Below are positions 41,273-53,544 of a stretch of 64,000 nt of DNA, piece by piece. This DNA is from Sordaria brevicollis. Its lineage: Eukaryota; Ascomycota; Sordariomycetes; Sordariales; Sordariaceae. The notes beneath the pieces were generated by a model. It had not been told where the DNA came from, searched no databases, and saw only the letters and a program-made list of their open reading frames with translations. The first letter of the stretch is position 1, and each line of letters opens with the position of its first letter. The stretch spans positions 3,224,001 through 3,288,000 of the forward strand of contig JAUTDP010000006.1 in the NCBI GenBank assembly GCA_033439795.1. The letters run 5' to 3'. The translations under genes and the position numbers were made by a program.

Positions 41273-42088
41273 ATGTTCTTCAAGAAGTCCACCGCTGCGG
41301 CCACCGCCGCTTTTGTCGGGGCTGTCGTCGCCCTCATCGACGGAGCTGCTTGCGCGCAGAACCAGGTCAACGCTCTCCACCAGCGCGACGATGGAATCTG
41401 GACCACCGTGTCCCTCACCACCACGGTCTACGGGACCACCACCCAGACCGTGCAGTTGACCGCTGCCGAGGTGACCAGCACCTCGTGTCTGACTACCACC
41501 TACGAGACTACCCTCAATCCTGAGGAGACTGAGACTGGTTCACCCGTCGAAGGCACTTACTCCTCTGACTCCAGTCTCGTCGCTACAGAGACGTCTACCA
41601 GCGTGGCGTACGCCACCGAGACCACCACTGTCGATACGTCCAGCAGTGAGACTTCCACCAGCGCCGACGTCACCATCATCGTCCCGGCCTCGTCTGTCGT
41701 CGCAAACACTACCACTGCCGACTTGGTCACGGCCTCGACCACACTAACCGTTAAAAGCGGCACCCTCACTTCCACGATCTGGGCTACCGCTCACACCACC
41801 GTCAGCGTGGTTGTTCCCAGCAGCGGCTTCCCCATTCCGAGCTACAACTCCACGTCCACGGTTGTAGCCGCGACCACGTACACAAACACAACCACTGTTG
41901 GAGCCGCCACCAGCTTTTTGTCGTCGTACACCTATTCGCCTACCACCACCGTGGCTGGGTCGGATGTGGCCACCACTACCGGCTATGGTAGCCCCATTTC
42001 ATCTGCTGCTGTCACCGCTGGAGCTTCCATCACCGAGGCCGGCAGTCTTTTGGGTCTATTTGGTTTCCTAATGGCTTTGTTGGCATAA
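41273..42088 (+). CDS. GPI-anchored Ser/Thr-rich cell-surface protein
   Basis: A single exon of 271 residues. The N terminus has a Lys-Lys pair and hydrophobic core (MFFKKSTAAATAAFVGAVVA) ending at about Ala-28, a secretion signal. The body is dominated by Thr, Ser, Val and Ala (TTVSLTTTVYGTTTQTVQLT, TTTVDTSSSETSTSADVTII), suited to dense O-glycosylation. The C terminus has small residues (SSAAVTAGASITEAGS) followed by a hydrophobic tail LLGLFGFLMALLA, the pattern of a GPI attachment signal. No adhesin or enzyme domain is visible. A structural wall or surface protein is the best reading. Codon use is strongly C-ending, suggesting good expression. Confidence 0.86.
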   Translation: MFFKKSTAAATAAFVGAVVALIDGAACAQNQVNALHQRDDGIWTTVSLTTTVYGTTTQTVQLTAAEVTSTSCLTTTYETTLNPEETETGSPVEGTYSSDSSLVATETSTSVAYATETTTVDTSSSETSTSADVTIIVPASSVVANTTTADLVTASTTLTVKSGTLTSTIWATAHTTVSVVVPSSGFPIPSYNSTSTVVAATTYTNTTTVGAATSFLSSYTYSPTTTVAGSDVATTTGYGSPISSAAVTAGASITEAGSLLGLFGFLMALLA

Positions 42089-42883
42089 CTGGCGTCCCCT
42101 CTTGGAAAGGCAACCCTGGATTTTACCACAAGAGTAAGTTAGTTTCTCCATAGTCCTACGAGCTTAAGCTGACGGTCTCCTAGATTATGACACATCGTAT
42201 TTCACGACCATCTTGGTAGACTCTCTGGGTACTGACCTCGTCATCTGGATTTGGCAATTTGGGTCGGCATGACTGATATGATTCATTTGGACACCGTGGT
42301 ATTCACATGGTCGGATATTTTCTCTTCTTTTCACTCCTTCCATTTTCTTTCTCAAAAAGATTTCTATGAATGTTATGATGTTCATGCATCAGAGTATATG
42401 GTAATCGGTAATGACCCTGGCTCTCAACGTGGTGGTAAATGCGAGATGCCGTAGACAAAGACAAATGATCTCGGAGGTCGATGGGCGAGTGGGTCGATAA
42501 TGAGTCTGGACAAAAGGGTGCTGCATGTACAATACAATACAACCCTGATATGTTCGAGTAAAGGCAGTAACTCGATACATGATCCCATTTGCCCTTAGTA
42601 TCAAGTGAGGTTCCGCTTTCTCTCAAACTCAGCTGCCGCCAGTCAAGTAATTTGTTCTGACCAACCGTCACCGAGGCTGATATCCAGGTGATAACGTGAG
42701 ATATGTTTTTTTGTTTTTAGGTCATATCATAGGGTATCTTCCACTCATTAGGTACATTTCGTTTGACTTTCGCCGAGCTTTCCTTCCACCCCTTTGTCGC
42801 ATCATCATCATATACATCAGTATTATTATTTTTTCCCCCTCCATCCTTCTTTCGCTTTTCCCTTTTCATCAGCCTTTCCATCA
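42089..42883. other. intergenic, convergent 3' regions
   Basis: About 800 bases between convergent genes. T-rich with no recognisable gene. If the downstream membrane-protein gene has an extra 3' exon, it would lie here. Confidence 0.55.
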
Positions 42884-44142
42884 TTAGTGTAAGTTCCGGT
42901 CTCCCTTTCCTCTCCACAGCCCAGTCCCCCCTTCCCCCCCCCTTTTCTCCCCCTTCTCATTACCTAAACATACGTCCTCCCCCCACCACCCATCCCCCCT
43001 TCCCCCCCTCCACCTCAACCACCCCACCACCACCAGTCCCACCAGCACCGCAAACCCCAAAAACTGGAAAATCTCGTCCGCCAATCCCCTCTTGCAAGAA
43101 TCTTGAAGCCGACTCCACGCCTCCTTTTCCGAGGGGTTGTCGTGGAAAATGCCGTAGATCCATTCGCCCTTGTACTTTTGCTTTCCTTGGTTCAAAAGGT
43201 CGTTGTTGACGATTTTGTCGGCTTTGCGGATGTCGGTGCAGGAAACGGAACGGGTGCCGATGGCCCAGGCCTAGGGGGCGTTTTTGTTAGTGGTGTGATT
43301 CTTGGGTAGGGAAAGGGGGGGGGAAGGTATGGGGAAGGTGGAGGGAGGGAGCGGGGAGGAAGACAGATAGATGGATGGATAGGTAGGAAAAGGAGAAGGG
43401 AAGAAGATCGATGAAGAAGGGGTGGGTGGGGGCGGGGACGAAAAGAGGTAAAAGTTTTTGGGTAGAGTTAAGTTATCTCTAGGCTGGATGGGGTGTAAAG
43501 AAGGAACAGAGGGAAGTGAAGTGGAAGGTTGTGTGTAAGGATGAAGAGATGATGGAAGAGACATGACATACAATTCCACCCGCTAGGAGGACGAGGGCAC
43601 CAACGGCATCAGCACCGAGAACTACGACGTCCGGGATGAAACTGGCGAAAAGCGCCGCTATCCCAAAGAGGCCCTCGATGATGCCGTAAGCTCCCGTGAA
43701 GACGGAGTACTTTGTTGTTGTGGGTGCCGAACCGATTCGTTGGGATGTGATGAAGTGGGCGGAGAGACCGACTATGACGGCGCCGAAGAGGATCTATAGA
43801 AGTTAGTTTATGGGACATGGACAGGGAGAAAGGAAAGAATGGAAGGATGCTGCGAGGGTGATGGTTATGGGGATGGTGATGGTAGTATTGGATAAATAGA
43901 ATACGGAGGGTATAAAAGGAGGTAGGATTTGTAAGGTTGAAGGATAGATATATAGGTAGTATAGGTATGGAAGATAAGAGTTGAAAGTGAAGATGAGTAT
44001 CAGATTAATGAAGAGAAGAGGGAAAATGTGATGACGAGTATAATCGGTAGTTGCCATGAACTCCACGACATTGGTTCAAGTGAACGGAGAATAAACATAC
44101 CTGAAGACCTCTCAGCCCGAGACTAACACCAGCGAGCACCAT
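42884..44142 (-). CDS. four-span MARVEL-like membrane protein
   Basis: Exons 44101-44142, 43572-43793 and 42884-43270 give 216 residues in phase 0 throughout; donors GTATGT, acceptors CTATAG and CCCTAG. The protein begins MVLAGVSLGLRGLQILFGAV and has four hydrophobic segments: ILFGAVIVGLSAHFI, YGIIEGLFGIAALFASF, VVVLGADAVGALVLLAGGIA, and IFQFLGFAVLVGLVVVGWL. A loop with CTDIRKADKIVNNDL and a polar stretch lies between the third and fourth. The layout is that of fungal MARVEL-domain proteins such as Nce102 relatives, which organise plasma-membrane domains. The C-terminal 35 Gly/Arg-rich residues are doubtful. A GTATGT donor at the GED/VCL position could start a further intron, so the true end may differ. 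Confidence 0.75.
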
Positions 44143-45799
44143 TTTGTTCTGCTCTGTCCTCGCAGTTTACAAGGCTTTTAACAAAACACTTGAATGATGA
44201 AAAGGAAGATTCAAGACCAAGAATAGGATTCCTTCCGGTACTTGAGAAGTGTGGGAGTGTCACACCTTTTATACTTTCCCACTCCAGTCATACCTATCCC
44301 ATACTGTGACATGACATGACATAACATTGGTTTTTGGTACGGTAGTATCAAGCGGCCGAGGCTAGTCTAGAGACTAGGCAGAAAAGCCTTCTTTGGGATG
44401 GGACTCGCCCCCATGGCCCGGTTTAGTTATGGTATGGTAGCGTACCAGCAACCTTAAAAGATATGACATGCACGTTGGTGACCATCTGTCACGCTTCCCA
44501 ATTTCCGAATATGGAGATTTTGACTGGATGCTGCCTAGCTGCCTAGTGCTTTTCCATGGTCTAACTGTCCGTTGACTCCCGTGATTCAACAGGATTTTTT
44601 GACAAAGTTTAACCCAAAGGCAGAATGGTTGCTCTGAGCAAGAAAGTTCGTCCCCATGTTGTTTGTTACCTCTATCAGGTTGATAGACGAGGAAGCGAAG
44701 AAGGGTCATCCCGGGCTTGGCGTTCTGTTTAAGCTTGCTCGCTTGTTAGTGTCAAGATGATCCTTGTGTGTTGTTTTCTGTACCCCTGTATTCCTGAACC
44801 CTGGTGTATCTTCTTTCTTTTCCGACAAAATGTTATCGTCGAGTGTCCGGGGTTCTCTTCAAGCAGAACAAAGTCCTCTCTCGCTGATAAACCGTGGGAC
44901 CTTCGAGCCTTGAACGTGTGATGTTTCATGGCTGACTTCCCGAGATGAGCCAACATTGCAACCTCTCTGCCGGTGCCTGAACTGGTGTCGATAGTCTGTC
45001 TACCTGTCTTCACATGTTTAGTCCAGTCAACAGCCACGAAGGCTCAGCATCCGTATATCACATGAACTTCCCCGCACTATAATACCTCAAAGCCTTAAAT
45101 TATCGACCTCACCTGTTCAATCAGGAACGATCATTCAAGAGTTCCAGGAACAAAACGGAAAAGTCCGAACTCGCATTCGGCAGCTAGGCACATCCCTCTG
45201 AAGAACCTTGCATATATAGAGTGACTGTCACATGTGTGTAGAAACGGGTAGGAAATGCCGTCATATCGTAGCATGTTTCCCTCTTCCCGCTTACCCTCCC
45301 ACATCCCGAAGGGTTGTCAAGAAAACCCTGGAACGAAAAGCAAACATTTTGCTCGAGAACGGTCAGCATATCGGAAATAAACAAAGACGAAGGGTCTCAA
45401 TGTGACACCAATCTCCGGAAGGCGCTGGTTAATTCGGCTGGTGCCTAGAATTTAGTTCTGTTAGTACAATGTATGAAGTTTAGCTGGTTGGGACTAGCAG
45501 GGTAGTATAATACTAGCGGGTGTTGGTTTGTGTTGGTGATGCCAAGCCTTTTCATTATCATTCTTGGACCTGGGTTGTGACTTAGTGAGTTCCCGTCTGA
45601 TACCCCTGAGAAAGTATGACTCTTAGTTGGAGGTGAATGGAAGAAGGTACCTACACTATGGATTGTCGCATTGGAAAATGGTCGTTTTGATTTCTCAGCC
45701 CGACTTTGCAGAGTAGAAGCACGTTCTTTGTCCTCAAGAAGGACAGAACTCCATTCTTTACACAGAAAGCATAAGTACTTGCGCTCGAGAGGAAGCATA

Positions 45800-45841
<42 letters not shown>

Positions 45842-46485
45842 CAGCACGATTTCGTCTCAATTGCATAAACACCGTTTTTTCCCACCTGATATCTTGGACC
45901 ACATAGCCAATGGTAAAAGAGGGTGCCGCCCAGGCTGGGTGACTGACGGTATCAGTCAGGGAAACTGTCAGGGTCATACTTTTGAGGCATCGTGGAACTG
46001 TCAGAACCTTATCCCGGGTTCCAAAGACCTTTCCATCTCCCCTTGCTCATCATATCTCCAGGGGGCCTTGTCGGGCGAGGTTCTGGCTAGTTGCCTGTGC
46101 CGCATCGCGCCACTGAGCAGGACAGGCCAGATACCTCTATCTTGTAGAAAGCTCAGGTAGCTTCAGTTCTCGATATCTTTTCCGAGATCGTTTTCGGCAA
46201 CTTCCGTTGCGTGATCGGTTCCTGAGGTGCCGTCCAGATCTCGTCAGTATGCCGTCCAGTTGGATGGACACTGTCGCTTCTTCCCATCGTGCACAAGAAA
46301 TTATGTAATTCATGTCTTCGCTTTCCACGTCAATCCGAGAGGGGTTGTCCCATTCCCCGCCATTGGGGTATCGATCTAGAGGCGTCTAAATTGCTGGTGT
46401 ATAAATTGTCGGTGTGTATCTGGTAACGTTGAGCTAGAGACGTCCGTCCTCACCCCTCACACATTACCGAGCAGGGCTCATGTAC
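44143..46485. other. intergenic with poly(T) run
   Basis: About 2.3 kb lying between the 5' end of the MARVEL-like gene and the 3' end of EMC4. It contains an uninterrupted 40-base T run (45802-45841) about 650 bases beyond the EMC4 stop. Small open frames have no recognisable features. Confidence 0.6.
45802..45841 (+). repeat. poly(T) tract, 40 bases
   Basis: Uninterrupted T run of about 40 bases in intergenic DNA downstream of EMC4. It resembles the other long A/T runs near 35.2 kb and 51.3 kb. Confidence 0.9.
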
Positions 46486-47240
46486 CTATAACGACAAAGC
46501 CGGAATAGCATGTTCCAACGGTTCCCTCCTAACCTCCCAAGCAAGCCAATCCGATCTCGTCGTCCTGTTTATTTTGTCATCGTCAGTCAGCACTCAAATT
46601 CTCTCCCCTCCACCCCCCTCTCCTCTCTCCTCTCCCCAGGATTAAACTTACGGTAACAACCCCATACTATTGATCTTCCACACACCCACCGCCAGCGCCA
46701 GCACCTGCATGAGCACATACGCCGCCTTAACCTGGAGGATACTACCCCTGTTGCTATCCGTCTCGAACCGTTCGAACGCCTGGTTGGTTGACAAAAGCCC
46801 CATGATGGGGTTCTTGAACGCCATGAAGACCATCATGATGCTGAAGATCTGCAGCGAGTTGCCGGACATGTACATCATGATGAGGGTCATGGGCAGGTTC
46901 TTGGCGGGCGCGAGGGCGACTTCCCAGGCCTTTTTGAGCTTGAGCTGGTCCATCTTTTCGGGGGAGGGTTGTTCGCGGATGGGGCGGGCATCTTTTTTCT
47001 GTAGCTCGATTGTGTCAGCAGCTGGAGGTGCAATGTTGGTGATAGATGGAGGTTGCTTGCCTTGGAGGGGCCGGCTTGCGACGAGTAGCCTGGGGGATCG
47101 GGGATGCTGGCGGGCTTGGACTTGTGAGGCGGTGGGTTGGTGAGGTCGGTTACCCATCGAGGGGAGGGGTCGGCAACTGGTTTGAGGTCTGTCATGGCGG
47201 GTGTTATGGATGCGCTGAGTGATGTGGTGATGTCGTCCAT
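46486..47240 (-). CDS. EMC4: ER membrane protein complex subunit 4
   Basis: Exons 47061-47240, 46652-46998 and 46486-46564 join to 201 residues. The start MDDITT gives a length typical of EMC4; an upstream in-frame Met would add a Ser/Arg/Pro-rich stretch that looks like leader. Conserved parts are DQLKLKKAWEVALAPAKNLP, MTLIMMYMSGNSLQIFSIMM, ILQVKAAYVLMQVLALAVGV, WKINSMGLLP and the ending TTRSDWLAWEVRREPLEHAI. The protein has two to three membrane segments. EMC4 is a core subunit of the ER membrane insertase that inserts moderately hydrophobic and tail-anchored proteins. The first intron uses a GC donor (AAG followed by GCAAGC) with acceptor CTACAG; both flanking frames join exactly at this site and no GT alternative does. 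Confidence 0.94.
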
Positions 47241-48221
47241 TGTATTTGGAAGTATTGGTGATGAAGTTGAAGCTGGATGCGAAGCTTCGCGATACGATGA
47301 CGCTGGGAGGAGACAACGTGGACGTGATGGAGTCCGTGCTTCTGCCATGCTTCCGGAGCTGTCCCTGAACCTGGGCCCCACTATTTGAGCCGCTTTCCCC
47401 ACGCTGGACGATGAGTGGTGGGGACCGTGCGCTGCTGATGATGCTACGGAGCTCCACTGGAAGCGTGCCGGCCGTTCACTGGCAGGAACCCGGGCCAGGA
47501 GAGAAGGCGCCGTCCAGTGGGCGTTCAGCGGCAAGTCGCAGGGTTCGCGATCGCTGACCAGGAGGTCACGGTGCCGTAATTAATTGAAGGTTCAGGGGAC
47601 GACGCCCCCGAGTTCCGGTGAACAACTTGTGAACATCCCCGGCCAAGTTGTCGATTTGAACCGAACATCATCTTTTTGTCGTCGACTGAATAGGAGTTTT
47701 GCGACCAGGTAGCTGTTTCACCCGACCATTAAAAAACAGCACGTGGAGGATTGTTTGCGCCGGACACACCTACACCGAGCATACCGAGACATTGACGACA
47801 GCGACATCGACGACGACGACGAGCATCGCGATATTCATCCCCCGACTCGACGACAACACTCCGGACCTCCGCGACGGACATTCAATATTTGACGCGACTC
47901 TAAGGCTGAAACACCGAGGAGGACAACAGAAAGGGTGCTTGTGACACCCTATTTCATCTGCTGTACATCGGTCAATTGTCGCCATATCGCAAACAATATC
48001 CTTGTGCTCTCACAGCAGCAAGCAGGAGGAGAGGGGCTTTTTCTTGTCTACCACACCACCACTTCTTTGCGCCCGCGCCGAGCTCGTTTGCCATTCGTCC
48101 ATTCCATACATATCGATTCTTCTCGTCGCATCGCAATCACATCACACGGGTTCGAATCGACCAAAATAGGGATAGTAGGAGAAAGTGAGGAGGTGGACGA
48201 TAATACATAACTACCAACAAG
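47241..48221. promoter_or_regulatory. divergent upstream region, EMC4 and AP-1 beta
   Basis: About 980 bases between divergent starts. The EMC4-proximal half is GC-rich with an open frame continuing upstream of the chosen EMC4 start. A CGACGACGACGACG-type triplet run lies near 47806-47820 in the AP-1 side. No named factor site recognised. Confidence 0.5.
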
Positions 48222-50879
48222 ATGTCGGCCACACAAGGAGGAGGAGACTCCAAGCTGTTCGCGAGGGTAAGATATTGTCTGCTATGTTTGATGTTAGACG
48301 GGACTTCCCATCACATTCGGGATATCCCGTTGCTTTGTCAACCACCACCTCTCACCTCTTCAGCTCCCGCATCTCCCTTGCCTTTGACATCGCGAACCTT
48401 GATGGCACCAAGAACATGAGCTACCCCTGACCTTTCACATGTCTACCTTCACCATGTTTGTCGCATACCCCGTCCCACCGAACATTGGCTTACCACAGAC
48501 TCGACAGGGCAAAGTAGCCGAGCTACGCCTCGAGCTGAACAGCGGCAGCAAGAAGGACAAGAACTTTACCCAAAAGAAGATTGCCCTCAAGAAGATTGTC
48601 GCCAACATGACCATGAGCAACAATGACATGGTTGGCTTGTTTCCGGATATCGTCGCCTGCATGGCTATTCAGTCACTCGAAATCAAGAAGATGTGCTTCT
48701 TGTACTTGGTCAATTATGCGAGGATGAGGCCCGATATTGCAGTAAAAGCGATTCCGGTGTTGGAGCATGTGAGTTACCTCATCCTTTCTTATGTTGATCT
48801 ATGGTGACTAACAATATCCAGGACATGGAAGATCCAAACCCTCTGGTTCGCGCCCTCGCCCTACGAACCATGTCTTATATCCACGTGCGAGAGTTTGTCG
48901 AAGCTACCGTACCACTAGTCAAGCACCTTCTCCGCGACATCGACCCTTATGTTCGCAAGACGGCCGCTTTCTGTGTGGCTAAGCTTTACGATCACGATAG
49001 ACACATGGTTGAGGCCTCGGACCTCATCGACAGACTCAACAACCTTTTGAGGGACGACAACCCGACAGTAGTGGCCAGCGCTCTTGCCAGCTTGATGGAT
49101 ATCTGGGAGAGAAGTGATGCTATCAAACTCACTATCGACTACAGCAATGCCTCCAAGATGGTTGCCATTTTGGCTGATTGCTCTGAGTAGGTCCCTTTCA
49201 CATAAAAGACTTTTGGCCAGTCACTAACAGCATCCAGATGGGGCCAAACTTATATCCTCGAGGCCCTCATGTCCTACGTCCCTCAAGAATCCGGCGAAGC
49301 TTTGCTACTAGCCGAGCGCATCGCCCCGCGCCTCTCCCACTCCAACTCCTCGGTAGTTCTCACCTGCATCCGCGTCATCTTGTATCTGATGAACTACATC
49401 TCGGACCAAAAGCAAATCTCGGCCCTCTGCCGCAAACTCTCTCCACCACTAGTGACCCTCCTCGCCAAGGGCCCCGAAGTGCAATACCTCGCCCTCCGCA
49501 ACGCCCTTCTCATCCTCCAACGCCGTCCCGAAGTTTTGAGGAATGACATCCGCGTCTTCTTTTGCAAATACAACGACCCCATCTACGTCAAAGTCACGAA
49601 ACTCGAGCTCATCTTCATGCTCGCCAACGAGAAAAACATTGACGAAGTCCTGACCGAGTTGCGGGAGTACGCCACCGAGATCGACGTCCACTTCGTCCGC
49701 AAAGCCGTGCGCGCCATCGGCAAGCTGGCCATTAAGATTGAGCCAGCCGCCAAGCGCTGCATCAACCTCCTCCTCGAGCTCGTGTCCACCAAGGTCACAT
49801 ATATCGTCCAGGAAGCCACGGTCGTAATCCGCAACATCTTCCGCAAATACCCCAACCAATACGAGTCCATCATCGGCACCCTCTGCGAACACCTCGACTC
49901 CCTCGACGAACCCGAAGCCAAAGCCGCCATGGTCTGGGTCATCGGCCAATACGCCTCCCGCATCGAAAACTCCGACGCCTTACTCGAAGACTTTTTATAC
50001 AGTTTCGCCGAAGAACCAGTCGAAGTCCAACTCGCCCTCCTAACCGCCACCGTCAAACTCTTCATCCAACGTCCCACCAAGGGCCAAGACCTTGTGCCCA
50101 GGGTGCTAAAATGGGCCACCGAAGAAACTGACAACCCCGACCTGCGCGACCGCGCCTACATGTACTGGCGTTTGCTGTCAACCGACATGGAATCCGCGAA
50201 AAAAATCGTCATGGGCGAAAAACCCGCCATCACCGCCGAGAGCGAACGTCTCGACCCCGTGACGCTAGAAGAAATGTGTCTCAACGTCGGTACACTGGCG
50301 ACCGTCTACCTCAAACCGGTACAAACCGTCTTCCGCAACGCCCGCCCTCGCAAACTCCAAGAGTCACCGTGTTTGCAAAAGCCTGATTACCCGGAATATG
50401 CAACGCAGCTTCCTAACCCTAAGAGTCTGAGTCAGTTTGGGCATGGAGGGCAGGGAAGTGATTTTGATCCAAGAGTTCCTGGCTCGAGACCGGCACCCCC
50501 TACATCCACCACTGGTACCCAGGGCCAGGGTCAAGGAAATCTAGCACAAGCAGTCCACGACGCCGACGCCTACTTTACTCAGCAAGCTAACGCGCAAGCG
50601 GCTGTTAATGATGCTGATGCGTACTTTGCGCAGCAGATGCAGCAGATGACGATTCAGCAGCCTGGGGATAGCTTTGGGGGTGATGCGGGGTATGGTACTG
50701 GTGGTCCCGGTGTATATGGAGGGGGGCAGGGGGGGTATGGTGGTGGGATGTATGGAGGAGGTTATGGAGGAGGAGGAGGAGGGGGGAGTCAGGGGTATGT
50801 GGTTAGTCAGAATGGAGCTGGGGCGGGGGGGTATCAGCAGGGGGGGATGAATGGGGCGCAGGGGGATTTGCTTCTTTGA
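48222..50879 (+). CDS. APL2: AP-1 complex beta-adaptin
   Basis: Exons 48222-48266, 48499-48768, 48822-49186 and 49238-50879 join to 773 residues. The trunk shows the adaptin signature: [95 protein letters not shown], and [15 protein letters not shown], all alpha-solenoid repeats. The protein is most like beta-1-adaptin, the large subunit of the clathrin adaptor for trans-Golgi and endosome sorting. After about residue 580 a hinge-like tail follows with two related segments, [11 protein letters not shown] and [11 protein letters not shown], then a Gly/Tyr-rich end. No ear domain is present, as in other fungal beta-adaptins. AP-2 beta is the alternative, but trunk length and the ear-less tail favour AP-1. 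Confidence 0.9.
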
Positions 50880-51259
50880 TGGGGTTTGACGGGGAGGCAA
50901 GTGGAAGTGGTGAGGGAGAGGATGGGGGTGGAAGGGAGAAGTGGAAGGAAGAAGATAAAGAGGGGGAAGGGGGAGAAAGAGAGATGGGATGTAGGGAAGA
51001 AGGAACGACGGGAGAGAAAGAGGTGGGTAATGTAATATTTTCTCGCAACACAAGCAAGAGCTGTTTACGCTCAACAACGACGTGGGCTGGCGAGGGCTCG
51101 AGGGAAAGAAGTGGTTGACTCCGGTAGAGGTAGAGGTAGGGAAAAGATTATCAGTTTAGTTTAGTTGTAAATATACTAATGAGATATAATAAACAAAGAA
51201 TGGCTAGAGGTACCTTTGATAGCAGGATATTACCAAAGTCAAAGTTTATCGCTTGATTG

Positions 51260-51293
<34 letters not shown>

Positions 51294-52127
51294 GACCTAT
51301 GTATCTCTGTCCGCACCTAGGAAGCACGGAGAAGAAGAGAAGAGAAGGAAAACGAGACTCACAGCACAACAGCTTGTATACAGTAGTGTGTTTGCAACTA
51401 GGGTGGCAAAGCCGGGGTATGCAATCGGTTCCACTTGTGTGAGATAGACATTTGCACATTTTATTAAAAAAAAAAAAGGGGGGGGGGGATGGAAGATATA
51501 AAGAGAAAATATGTTGACAGTAAGTAATATAGTATAGAAGTCGTCTCGAAAGTGAACTGGAGAGACTATGTGTGCAGGAGATGATGACACCTTGGACACC
51601 ACACCAGATAGATATGTCCTCCTTATACTTACGGACTTAATTGGTATGCTCGGTTTACATTGCACTTCTTCGCTGATTTGAATTCCAGGGGGGTATAATG
51701 TTGGTTTATGGAATGGTTTGGATACTCCTTGGATATCGTAAGATTGGGTTTCGTGGTAAAAAGAGAGGGGCCCTGACGGGAGTTTTGGACTTATACCTCT
51801 ACTGCGTGAAAGCCAACTTGGAGGTGGGAGGTAAGTTTGTTGACTATGGGGATATGTGTAAGTAGATTACATATTTGCTCATAAAACATTCAACTGTCAC
51901 TCACTCGCTCAAAGCTGAAAGTCACACCAGACACTTGAATAAAAGACATGGACGCGCCAAATCTAATGTTGTTAAAGCCTTTTTATTGCACTCAAATGAA
52001 CCATGTAACGCCCATCTACACATGTACTAGAGCCAAGGGAATATTTCGCAAAGACAACAAGAAAAATCCGAATTACCAACAAACATGTTCTCCCAATAAT
52101 CCATATGATGCCCCCCATGTAAAACGC
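50880..52127. other. intergenic, convergent 3' regions with homopolymers
   Basis: About 1.25 kb between convergent genes. It contains a 30-base A run (51262-51291) and an A12/G11 junction (about 51466-51488). Purine-rich sequence follows the AP-1 stop. No gene recognised. Confidence 0.7.
51262..51291 (+). repeat. poly(A) tract, 30 bases
   Basis: Uninterrupted run of about 30 A residues some 380 bases beyond the AP-1 beta stop, on its sense strand. It is too far to be simply the poly(A) site and is part of a recurring pattern of long A/T runs in this window. Confidence 0.9.
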
Positions 52128-53544
52128 TTAATCCAGAGTAAAATCCTTGAAAGTCCACTTCTCCGTGACCTTCGTCTTGGCCTGCTTCTTGAACGGAATG
52201 TGTCTCCTGGCTTCCACCTTGCCTCTGAGCAACATATTCCTGTACCTGTCCTTCAACAGGTTACCCTCCGGCTTGAGCAGTCTCAGCGAATCCTGCAACT
52301 CATCCGGGAGGACCAATTCCAGATCCTTCTCAGGCAACTTGAACTTGCCTAGTTGCCTGCGACGAAGCTCAACTTCGTCATCCTCCTCCATGCTAGCGTC
52401 GTCCTCCTCTGGGTTCTCGGCCTTCTGAAGAGCCAATTGCCTCTCCTTCTCGGCGAGTTCCTTAGCGATCTGCTTCACCCTAGCGGCCTCGGCCTCCTTC
52501 TTCTTGATAGCCGCCTCGTGCTTGAGCCGCTGCTCCTCGGCCTTGCGGCGCTTGATCTTGTTGCGCTGGGCTTGTGTCTTGCGCTCTGGGCGCTTCTTCT
52601 TAGCCAGACCCTCCGCATCGCTCTCGGCTCCTTCCCAGGCAGAATCATCCTCCCACTCAGACAGCTCGGCTCTCTTCTCAGCGGCCTCGGCCTCGGCGCG
52701 CGACCTGGCGGCGGCTTCCTGCTTGAGACGCTCCTTCTCGAGTTCCTCTAGACGCTTCTTCTCGGCCTCCTCGGCCTTGCGCAGCTCCTCCTGGTAGCGC
52801 TCAGAGTAGTCGGTGAAAGCGGGGTTGTACGACTTGTCGCCCTTGGGCTTGGGAACGGCGGGCAACTGCTTGCCGGTGGCGGCCAGGGAGATGGGTTGTT
52901 GTGTGAGCGTCTTGGGGGCCTTGGGCTTCTCGGCCTTGGGGAGGAAGTTGAACGTTTCCTCGACCTGCTTCTTCTTCTTCTCCTCCGCGGGGTCGGCCCA
53001 GGCGTCGAAAGTAGCGTCGACAACCTCGACAGTGGTGGTGTGGTGGCCGTCAGCAACGCGCTTCAGGCGGGAGAGTTCCTTTTGGGTGACGTAGGTGGCA
53101 CGGAGACGCTTGGAGGGCAGGACGCCGTCGGTGACCTTGCCGGAGGTTTCGGGGGCGGGGCGCTTCTTGAGGGAGACGGCGGGAACGGCGGAGCGCTGGG
53201 CGAGAATCTCGTCGGCCTTCAAGGGCTTCCGGAGCTGCTTGGGGAGCTTCTTGGTGAGTTCGGTGTCGGGCTTGACGTCGATGGCGAAGAGTTCCTCGGA
53301 CTTTTTCTCGGCAATGACACCACTGTTGTGCGATTCATGTTAACCATTGGGGCCATGGGTATGAAGGCATAGAAGGGGGGGTATTAACGTACCCCTTGAT
53401 GATCTGGGCGTTCAACTCATCGAGGCCCTGCTCGACCTCGGTGACATCGACATTCTTCCTCCACGCCTTCTTGCCCTTTCTTGATGGCTGCTTGAATTGC
53501 TTGGGGGCTTCGCCATCGCCCGACAACGGTTTTAGAACGGGCAT
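52128..53544 (-). CDS. NOP53: ribosome biogenesis protein NOP53
   Basis: Exons 53393-53544 and 52128-53322 give 448 residues; donor GTACGT, acceptor ACAACAG. The N terminus reads QFKQPSRKGKKAWRKNVDVT, the NOP53/GLTSCR2 hallmark (SRKGKKAWRKN). It continues with LFAIDVKPD, KPLKADEILAQRSAVPAV and a long charged coiled-coil rich in Glu, Lys and Ala (about 230-350), ending PEGNLLKDRYRNMLLRGKVE, ARRHIPFKKQAKTKVTEKW and FKDFTLD. NOP53 is a nucleolar 60S assembly factor that recruits the exosome helicase Mtr4 to pre-60S particles for 5.8S/ITS2 processing. Its arch-interaction motif is expected in the conserved LFAIDVKPD-type stretch near residue 60. It diverges from YPT6. Confidence 0.92.
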
